5,993 bases of DNA from Bifidobacteriaceae bacterium (GTDB lineage: Bacteria > Actinomycetota > Actinomycetes > Actinomycetales > WQXJ01), in assembly GCA_031279575.1 (NCBI GenBank), contig JAITIG010000217.1:1-5993 (forward strand), in the 5' to 3' direction. Position 1 is the stretch's first letter. The number at the start of each line of letters is the position of its first letter. The notes under the pieces were generated by a model. The model made no database searches and was not told where the DNA came from. It was given only the letters and a program-made list of their open reading frames with translations. This document shows, in pieces, positions 1-4,937 of this stretch. Both the position numbers and the translations under genes were made by a program.

Positions 1-651
1 CACGATGGCGTCGGCCCGGTCGCGCGGCGAGACCACCACCCCGCCGGCCGGCAGCTTGGCCCGGCCGACCTCGAACTGGGGCTTGACCAGCAGCAGGAAC
101 CGCGCCCCCGGGGCGGCCAGGCCCGCCAGCGCCGGCAGCGCCGTGACCAGCGAGATGAACGACAGATCGGCCACCACCAGGCGCGGGGCGGGGTCCAGAT
201 CGCCCGGCCCCAGTTGGCGGATGTTGGTCCGGTCGCGCACCCGCACCCGGGGATGGCGTTGGAGCCGCCAGGCCAGTTGGCCGTAGCCGACGTCGACGGC
301 GTGGACCAGGGCCGCGCCGCGCCGCACCAGCACATCGGTGAAACCGCCGGTCGAAGCCCCGGCGTCGAGGCAGACCAAGCCCTCCACCGCGACCGGGCGG
401 CCCAGGTGGGCCAGCTCGTCCAAGGCGCCGGCCAGTTTGCGCCCGCCGCGCGAGGCGTAGGCCGCCTGGCCGGAATCGCCCGCCCGGACCAAGATGGGCG
501 CGGCCTGGTCCACCTGGCGGGCGGCTTTGGCGGCGGCCTGGCCGGCCACCAGCACCGCGCCCTGGGCGATCAGCTCTTGGGCGTGCTCGCGCGAGCGCGC
601 CAAGCGGCGCCGCACCAGCTCCGCGTCCAACCGCCGCCTGACTGGGCTCAC
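1..651 (-). CDS. tlyA: TlyA family rRNA (cytidine-2'-O)-methyltransferase, 3' end outside the window
   Basis: The visible part is 217 residues; mycobacterial TlyA is about 268, so roughly the last 50 are missing. An N-terminal S4 RNA-binding domain (about residues 7-55, with LDAELVRRRLARSR) is followed by a Rossmann methyltransferase domain. Motif I is DAGASTGGFTD (96-106), then AVDVGYGQL (118-126), VADLSFISL (160-168) and LLLVKPQFEVGR (186-197). By family knowledge the catalytic tetrad is K-D-K-E. K72 (in SRGGRKL), D162 and K190 are visible; the Glu would lie off the edge. The enzyme uses SAM to methylate ribose 2'-OH groups in 16S and/or 23S rRNA, and its loss gives capreomycin/viomycin resistance in mycobacteria. 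The N-terminus is as long as in the mycobacterial enzyme, suggesting the dual-specificity type (inference). The GTG start at 651-649 overlaps the upstream stop as GTGA. The linker that is RxWV in M. tuberculosis reads AAYA here (63-66). Confidence 0.95.
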   Translation of the reverse strand, partial: MSPVRRRLDAELVRRRLARSREHAQELIAQGAVLVAGQAAAKAARQVDQAAPILVRAGDSGQAAYASRGGRKLAGALDELAHLGRPVAVEGLVCLDAGASTGGFTDVLVRRGAALVHAVDVGYGQLAWRLQRHPRVRVRDRTNIRQLGPGDLDPAPRLVVADLSFISLVTALPALAGLAAPGARFLLLVKPQFEVGRAKLPAGGVVVSPRDRADAIV

Positions 652-785
652 CTGGGACCGGCCTTCGCCAGCAGGTCCTCGAGCGCCATCAGCGCCTGCT
701 CGTAGGCGACCGCGCGCTCAGCGGGCGGGGCGCCGTCCAAGGCGCGCGCCCGCGCCAAGATCTGATTGGCCTCCACGGCATCCAA
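648..785 (-). CDS. small hypothetical protein translationally coupled to tlyA
   Basis: This is a 45-residue open frame if it starts at TTG 785-783 (MDAVEANQILARARALDG...). A GTG at 776-774 is an alternative start; neither has a strong Shine-Dalgarno. The stop TGA (650-648) overlaps the GTG of tlyA (651-649) as GTGA, typical of translational coupling. The protein is Ala/Leu/Glu-rich and looks like two short amphipathic helices, the second around ERAVAYEQALMALEDLLAKA. No signal peptide, membrane segment or cysteines are present. M. tuberculosis also has a very short uncharacterised gene (Rv1693) directly upstream of tlyA. Position and size match, but homology could not be tested. The YEQALMALEDLL stretch faintly recalls the small subunit of exonuclease VII, but it is too short for that call. 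Function unknown. No stop interrupts the frame upstream as far as about 840, but there is no ATG, GTG or TTG there. Confidence 0.6.
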   Translation of the reverse strand: MDAVEANQILARARALDGAPPAERAVAYEQALMALEDLLAKAGPR

Positions 786-898
786 ACTTACCCGAGCCCG
801 CTGGCGCCGGCGGCTATCCCGCCCGGGTGGGGCCCGGACCGGCCGCGCCCCGGCCGCGTCCGCCTGGGCGGGCGGGCCGCAGCCGGCCGGCCGGGCCG
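786..898. other. GC-rich intergenic gap between the binding-protein gene and the small tlyA-linked gene
   Basis: This 113-bp gap separates two minus-strand genes. It is made of CCGG/GGCC-rich sequence with many short chance complementarities, such as CCGGG-CCCCA-CCCGG on the minus strand. There is no stem longer than about 5 bp followed by a T-tract, and no recognisable promoter hexamers. Whether tlyA transcription begins here or reads through from the binding-protein gene cannot be told from the sequence. Confidence 0.5.
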
Positions 899-1924
899 TC
901 AGTTGGCCAAGGCCGACTCGATCAGCGGCACCAGGTGTTCCAGCGCGTAGAGGTTCCCGGGTATGGTCGCGGCCGAGTAGGCCTGGGACAGGTCGCCGTC
1001 GATCAGCACGGCGTGGCCCGCCTTGACGGCCGGGATCTCAAGCCAGACCGGGTCCTCGGTGATCTCTGTCGACTCGATCCAGATCGGGAAAGCCACAATC
1101 AGGTCGGCGTCGAACAGGTCCAGTTGCTCGGAGGACAGCGTGACCGAGAACCCGAGCGCGCCCTCGTTGGCCGGCAGGGCGGCGATCTGCGGGTTTTGCG
1201 CAAAGCCCAACCGCTCCAAGAAGTCCACCCGGTCGGAGCCCTCGACGTAAGCCCCCCAGCTTTCCGAAGTGCGGGTGGCGGCGGTGGCGCTCAGGCCGGC
1301 CCACTCGGGGTGGGCGGCGGCGGCCGCCGCGAAGGCCTCGGTCAGCTGGTCGATCAAGGCCTGCCCGGCTTCCTGCTTGCCCAGCGCGGCCGAAATCAAT
1401 TCGACTTGCTGCTCGGTGTTGGTCAAATAGGCGTCGCCGCCCACCGGCACGCCCACAGTCGGCGCGATGGCGGCCAGGCGCTGGTAGCGCTCCTCGTCCC
1501 CCGACGAGCGGGTGTCGAGGATCAGGTCCGGCTCCAGGGCGGCGATCTCCTCATAGGACAGCTCGAGGGTGCCGAGGATTTGCGGCGGCTCCTGGTAGAG
1601 GCCGGCCGACCACGGCCCCACGCCCTCGCCGCCGAAGCCCTGCCAGTCGCTGGCGGCGATCGGCTGGCCCCCCAAAGCCAGCACCGTCTCCGCGTCGCCC
1701 CAGCCCAGGGCGACAATCCGCCGCGGTTCGGCGGGGATGGTGACGGCGCCGAACTTGGTCTCCACGGTGGCTGGGAAGGCGCTGTCGGCGCCGGCCGCCG
1801 CAGAGGTTGGAGCCGGGCTCGACTCCCCGCCGTCGGCGCCGGGGCTAGACTCGGCGCAGCCTGCGAGTGCGAACAGGGCCAACAGGCCGGCGGCGAGGCC
1901 GGCGCGAGCGATGCGAGGTTTCAT
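899..1924 (-). CDS. iron-siderophore ABC transporter substrate-binding lipoprotein (FepB/FecB-like)
   Basis: The 341-residue protein has a lipoprotein signal peptide: basic MKPRIAR, a hydrophobic stretch (8-21) and lipobox L20-A21-G22-C23. After diacylation of C23 it should be anchored outside the membrane. A Ser/Ala/Gly/Pro tether (24-50) precedes the two-lobed class III binding-protein fold (Peripl_BP_2, PF01497). Typical elements are PRRIVALGWGDAETVLALGG (67-86), LSYEEIAALEPDLILDTR (122-139) and EQLDLFDADLIVAF (266-279). By alignment with BtuF, E125 and E266 sit where one Glu per lobe docks on arginines of the permease dimer (inference). The ATG has a strong ribosome site, GGAAGG, five bases upstream. 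The gene is divergent from the permease-ATPase operon that it evidently serves, and a DtxR-like box lies in between. The family assignment is firm. Ferric siderophore as ligand is likely, but heme or another chelate cannot be excluded. Confidence 0.92.
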   Translation of the reverse strand: MKPRIARAGLAAGLLALFALAGCAESSPGADGGESSPAPTSAAAGADSAFPATVETKFGAVTIPAEPRRIVALGWGDAETVLALGGQPIAASDWQGFGGEGVGPWSAGLYQEPPQILGTLELSYEEIAALEPDLILDTRSSGDEERYQRLAAIAPTVGVPVGGDAYLTNTEQQVELISAALGKQEAGQALIDQLTEAFAAAAAAHPEWAGLSATAATRTSESWGAYVEGSDRVDFLERLGFAQNPQIAALPANEGALGFSVTLSSEQLDLFDADLIVAFPIWIESTEITEDPVWLEIPAVKAGHAVLIDGDLSQAYSAATIPGNLYALEHLVPLIESALAN

Positions 1925-1929
1925 GTTTT

Positions 1930-1935
1930 CCTTCC
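1930..1935 (-). promoter_or_regulatory. ribosome binding site of the binding-protein gene
   Basis: The minus strand reads GGAAGG-AAAAC-ATG. This near-consensus Shine-Dalgarno with a five-base spacer fixes the start of the lipoprotein gene at 1924 and agrees with the complete signal peptide beginning there. Confidence 0.8.
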
Positions 1936-1957
1936 ACGGGGGGCTAGGGGAACTGGT

Positions 1958-1976
1958 AGAGGCAAGGCTATCCTAA
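1958..1976. promoter_or_regulatory. putative DtxR/IdeR-type iron box shared by both transporter arms
   Basis: The 19 bases AGAGGCAAGGCTATCCTAA match the known DtxR/IdeR consensus (TTAGGTTAGGCTAACCTAA) at 14 positions, or 15 if A/T at position 7 is accepted. The right half (GGCTATCCTAA) is close to perfect and the left half is weaker. It lies centrally in the 90-bp divergent region, 33 bp from the binding-protein ATG and 38 bp from the TTG of the first permease. DtxR-family repressors bind such boxes with Fe(II), so occupancy would be expected to repress both arms in iron-replete cells. It overlaps -10-like hexamers on both strands. The match is visible in the sequence; binding is inferred. 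Confidence 0.65.
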
Positions 1977-1997
1977 TTGCCGATGGAACAACGCCAA
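1970..1997 (-). promoter_or_regulatory. possible sigma70-type promoter for the binding-protein gene
   Basis: On the minus strand, TTGGCG (1997-1992) and TAGGAT (1975-1970) are 16 bases apart and match the -35 and -10 consensus at four of six positions each. Transcription would begin near 1963, giving a leader of about 40 bases. The -10 lies inside the DtxR-like box. A weaker -10-like TATCCT (1969-1974) faces the permease operon on the plus strand, but no convincing -35 was found for it. Actinobacterial promoters are degenerate, so this is tentative. Confidence 0.3.
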
Positions 1998-2002
1998 AGC
2001 CT

Positions 2003-2006
2003 GGAG
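2003..2006 (+). promoter_or_regulatory. ribosome binding site deciding the TTG start of the first permease gene
   Basis: GGAG lies eight bases before TTG 2015-2017. It is the best-placed Shine-Dalgarno in the region and is the reason for choosing this rare start. A competing GTG at 2117 has GGAG (2109-2112) only four bases upstream. Confidence 0.5.
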
Positions 2007-2014
2007 CCTTGCAA

Positions 2015-3109
2015 TTGACCGCGCTTTCCCCCCCGCCCGATGCCGTGCCCCCGGATGCGCCCCCAGGCCCCCGCCCCTCCACCGCCGGCGGGCTCGCGAG
2101 CCGGCGCCGGAGCCCGGTGGCGGCCAGTCGGCATCGGCGGTGGCGGGCGCTGGCGCTGACGGGGCTGGCGCTGGTCGTCATCGTGATGGCGTCCCTGGCG
2201 CTGGGCTCCAAGGCCATCCCCCTGCCGGATGTGGTGGCCGCCCTGACCGGGCGCGGGGCCGACTCGCGAACCGCCAGCCTGGTGGTCGGCCTGAGGCTGC
2301 CGCGCACCGTGGCCGGCCTGGTGGCCGGAACCGCCCTGGCGCTGGCCGGCGCCGTGGTCCAAGCGCTGACCCGCAACCCCTTGGCTGACCCGGGCATCCT
2401 GGGCGTCAACGCCGGCGCGGCCTGCGCCGTGGCCCTGGCGGTGGGCCTGCTGGGAGTCGACCGCCCGGCCTTTTACGCCTTCTTCGCCTTGGCCGGGGCG
2501 CTGGCGATCGCGGTGGTGGTGTGCGTCTTGGGGTTGGGCGACCCGCTGCGGCTGATCCTGACCGGCATGGCCCTGGGGGCGGTGCTGGCGGGGCTGACCG
2601 GGGCCATCCGCCTGACCGACCGGCAGGCCTTCAACGCCATGATGGCCTGGGAGATCGGGTCGCTGGCGGACAAGTCTTGGGACGTCATCGCGCCCCTGGC
2701 GCCTTTCGCGGCGGTGGGGGCGGTCTTGGCGCTGGGGCTCGGCCCCCGCCTCGACGCCCTCGCCCTGGGGCAGGACACCGCCGCCAGCTTGGGCGTCAAC
2801 CTGCCGGCGACCAGGGCGTTGGCGCTGGCCGCGCTGAGCCTGCTGGCGGGCGCGGCGACCGCCCTGGTGGGCCCGATCGGCTTTGTCGGGCTGATGGTGC
2901 CGCATTTGGCGCGGCGCCTGGTGGGCGCCTCGCAGCCCTGGGTGCTGGCGCTGTCGGCCCTGCTCGGGCCGTCGCTGCTGCTGGCGGCGGACGTCATCGG
3001 ACGCCTGGTGGCCTCCCCGGCGGAGATCCGGGCGGCCATCGTGACGGCCTTTGTGGGCGCGCCGCTGCTGATCCACCTGGCCCTGCGCCCCAAGCTGGTG
3101 ACGCTGTGA
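2015..3109 (+). CDS. FecCD family ABC transporter permease, first subunit (FepD-like)
   Basis: The 364-residue polytopic membrane protein is one half of the translocation channel of a class II (BtuCD-type) importer for siderophore-bound iron. A Pro-rich, probably disordered N-tail (1-42) precedes TM1 (about 45-64). Family hallmarks are LRLPRTVAGLVAGTALALAG (93-112), then LTRNPLADPGILGVNAGA (118-135), WEIGSL (212-217), LGQDTAASLGVNLPATR (251-267) facing the ATPase, and GPIGFVGLMVPHLARRLVG (286-304). The C-terminal motif reads EIRAAIVTAFVGAPLLIHLA (337-356), where relatives usually have VG for the AA at 340-341. The start is uncertain. TTG 2015 has a GGAG, but GTG 2117 would give about 330 residues, nearer the usual family length without the Pro-rich tail. 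The frame stays open back to 494, but that part runs opposite known genes and does not code. Its stop overlaps the next start (GTGA), so the two permeases are probably translationally coupled. Confidence 0.93.
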   Translation: MTALSPPPDAVPPDAPPGPRPSTAGGLASRRRSPVAASRHRRWRALALTGLALVVIVMASLALGSKAIPLPDVVAALTGRGADSRTASLVVGLRLPRTVAGLVAGTALALAGAVVQALTRNPLADPGILGVNAGAACAVALAVGLLGVDRPAFYAFFALAGALAIAVVVCVLGLGDPLRLILTGMALGAVLAGLTGAIRLTDRQAFNAMMAWEIGSLADKSWDVIAPLAPFAAVGAVLALGLGPRLDALALGQDTAASLGVNLPATRALALAALSLLAGAATALVGPIGFVGLMVPHLARRLVGASQPWVLALSALLGPSLLLAADVIGRLVASPAEIRAAIVTAFVGAPLLIHLALRPKLVTL

Positions 3110-4089
3110 CCCGCCGGGCCTGGGCCGGGGCGGCCGCGGCCGGGGCGGCTGCCGCTTTGGGGGTGGCGGCCTTGAGCTGGGGCGACTACCCGGTCGACTT
3201 GTGGCAGGTCGTCCAGGGGGGCGATGGCGCCGAGTTCGCCCGCACAGTGGTGCTCGCTTGGCGGGCCCCCAGGATCCTGGCGGCGCTGGCCTTCGGGGCG
3301 GCGCTGGGGATCGCCGGCATGATTTTCCAAACCATCACCGCCAACCCGCTGGGCTCGCCGGACATAGTCGGGTTCGCCACCGGCTCCTACACCGGGGTGC
3401 TGGTGGCGGCGCTGTTCCTGGGCGGGGGCGGGGCGGCCTCGGCTGGCGGCGCCCTGGGCGGCGGCCTGGCCACCGCCGCCGCGGTCTACGGCTTGACCCA
3501 CCGCTACGGGGCCCAGGCCTTCCGGCTGATCGTGGTCGGCTTGGGTGTGACGGCGATGCTGCACGCCCTCAACCTGTGGATGCTGACCAAGTTGAACCAG
3601 GAGGTCGCCGTGGCCGCCTCGATCTGGGCCGGCGGCTCGCTCAGCCTGATCAGCTGGCAGAAGCTGGCCTGGGGGCTGCCGCTGCTGGCGGCGATGGGCG
3701 CTTTGGCCCCGGTGCTGCTGCCCTGGTTGCGCCAACTCGAGCTGGGCGATGACGCCGCCGCAGCCCACGGGGCCCGCCCGGCCCGCGCCCGCCTGGCCGG
3801 GGTGCTGCTGGGGGTGGGGTTGGTGGCGGCCGTCACCGCCTGCGCCGGGCCGATCGCGTTCATCGCCCTGGCCGCGCCCCAAGTGGCGGCCCGCCTGGCC
3901 CGGGGGCCGGGATTGCCCTTGGGCGGCTCGGCCGCCACCGGCGCCGCCTTGCTGTTGGCGTCTGACTTGCTGGCCCAGTTCATCGCGCCGCAGCCGCTGC
4001 CGCTGGGCGTGGTGACCGTCTGCTTGGGAGGGATCTATCTGATGGGATTGCTATGGCGAGAAGCGAGGCGCGGGGCATGGGCGGCCTGA
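3106..4089 (+). CDS. FecCD family ABC transporter permease, second subunit (FepG-like)
   Basis: The 327-residue protein is rich in hydrophobic helices. It starts at a GTG that overlaps the preceding stop as GTGA and has no strong Shine-Dalgarno of its own, so coupled translation is likely. Motifs typical of the second permease are RAPRILAALAFGAALGIAG (53-71), FQTITANPLGSPDIVGFATG (74-93), IWAGGSLSL (173-181), ELGDDAAAAHG (212-222), GPIAFIALAAPQVAARLARG (248-267) and LPLGVVTVCLGGIYLMGLL (298-316). It would pair with the first subunit as a heterodimer around the substrate path. Pairs of non-identical FecCD permeases are usual in siderophore importers, whereas BtuC-type systems use one gene; this supports an iron-siderophore role. 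The 3' end overlaps the ATPase gene by 37 or 13 bases, depending on the start used there. Confidence 0.94.
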   Translation: MTRRAWAGAAAAGAAAALGVAALSWGDYPVDLWQVVQGGDGAEFARTVVLAWRAPRILAALAFGAALGIAGMIFQTITANPLGSPDIVGFATGSYTGVLVAALFLGGGGAASAGGALGGGLATAAAVYGLTHRYGAQAFRLIVVGLGVTAMLHALNLWMLTKLNQEVAVAASIWAGGSLSLISWQKLAWGLPLLAAMGALAPVLLPWLRQLELGDDAAAAHGARPARARLAGVLLGVGLVAAVTACAGPIAFIALAAPQVAARLARGPGLPLGGSAATGAALLLASDLLAQFIAPQPLPLGVVTVCLGGIYLMGLLWREARRGAWAA

Positions 4090-4934
4090 CCGGACCGGCC
4101 GGGCCCGCCCCGGCAGGCGGCGCGGCCGCCGCGGGCCGGCCGGTTGGCGGGGGGCGCCCGCCCGCGCCCCGGCTGCGCGCGGTCGACTTGGCCTTGGGAT
4201 ACAGGGACGCGCGGGTGGTCGAGAGCGTGTCGCTCGATCTGCCGGAAGGCGCCTTCACCGTCATCGTCGGTCCAAACGCCTGCGGCAAGTCGACCTTGCT
4301 GCGCGGGCTGGCCCGGCTGCTGGCGCCCCAGGGCGGCAGCGTGCTGCTGGACGGCAAGGAGATCGCCCGCCAGCCGACCAAGGCCGTGGCCCGGCGCATC
4401 GGGCTGCTGCCGCAAAGCGCCCAGGCCCCGGCCGGGCTGAGCGTGGCGGACCTGGTCTCCAGGGGCCGCTTCCCCCACCGCGGGCTGCTGCGGCGCGACT
4501 CGGCCGCCGACCGCGCGGCGGTGGCCCGCGCCATGGACCGGGCCGGAGTCGCCGACCTGGCCGACAGCCAGGTGTTGGAGTTGTCTGGCGGCCAGCGCCA
4601 GCGCGTCTGGTTGGCCATGGTGCTGGCCCAAGAGACGGACATCTTGCTGCTGGACGAGCCGACCACATTCTTGGACATAGCCCACCAAGTCGAGTTGCTG
4701 CGCCTGCTGGAGCGGCTCAACGCCGAGGGCGCCACCATCCTGGCCGTCCTGCACGACCTCAACCAGGCCGCCCGCTACGCCGACCACCTGGTGGCCATGC
4801 GCCAAGGCCAGATCGTGGCCTGCGGCCACCCGGGCCAGATAGTGACCGCCGAGTTGGTCAAAGACGTCTTCGACCTCGATTGCGTGGTCACCCCCGACCC
4901 GGTGACCGCCCGGCCCTGGGTCATCCCCAAGTAG
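4053..4934 (+). CDS. iron-siderophore ABC transporter ATP-binding protein (FepC/FecE-like)
   Basis: The 293-residue cytoplasmic ATPase powers the permease pair. All nucleotide-binding motifs are intact: Walker A GPNACGKST (73-81), Q-loop LLPQ (Q121), signature LSGGQ (177-181), Walker B ILLLDEP with catalytic E202, D-loop FLD (206-208) and switch H234 in LHDLNQAARYADH. Ala for Gly in Walker A is common in actinobacterial siderophore ATPases. The fold proper begins near residue 41 (LRAVDLALGY). The first 40 residues are Gly/Ala/Pro-rich, and Walker A sits about 35 residues later than in typical FecE proteins. Two starts are possible: ATG 4053 (GGGA just upstream) and ATG 4077 (GAGG eight bases upstream, protein eight residues shorter). 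Both overlap the permease gene, and neither removes the extension. It is the last gene of the operon, and its stop is three bases from the stop of the convergent SPFH gene. Confidence 0.95.
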   Translation: MARSEARGMGGLTGPAGPAPAGGAAAAGRPVGGGRPPAPRLRAVDLALGYRDARVVESVSLDLPEGAFTVIVGPNACGKSTLLRGLARLLAPQGGSVLLDGKEIARQPTKAVARRIGLLPQSAQAPAGLSVADLVSRGRFPHRGLLRRDSAADRAAVARAMDRAGVADLADSQVLELSGGQRQRVWLAMVLAQETDILLLDEPTTFLDIAHQVELLRLLERLNAEGATILAVLHDLNQAARYADHLVAMRQGQIVACGHPGQIVTAELVKDVFDLDCVVTPDPVTARPWVIPK

Positions 4935-4937
4935 GGG

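Noticed and set aside
214..705. Plus-strand frame of 163 codons opposite tlyA
   Set aside because: The minus strand in this stretch matches TlyA motifs throughout, so this frame is a shadow.
1973..3076. Second long minus-strand frame opposite the first permease
   Set aside because: It is repetitive Gln/Arg/Gly/His composition caused by the third-position GC bias of the true gene; no motif supports it.
494..3109. Very long plus-strand open frame of 871 codons
   Set aside because: Only the part after about 2015 has FecCD permease features. The earlier part runs antisense to tlyA and the binding-protein gene and is Arg/Gly/Pro-rich, as expected of a GC-rich shadow frame.
2473..3882. Long minus-strand open frame opposite both permease genes
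   Set aside because: It yields a low-complexity Gln/Gly/Arg-rich protein with no family features, while the plus strand encodes two recognisable permeases.
4925..4937. CCCC-AAGTA-GGGG inverted repeat at the convergent junction as a terminator
   Set aside because: The stem is only four base pairs, has no T-tract on either strand and lies over the ATPase stop codon.
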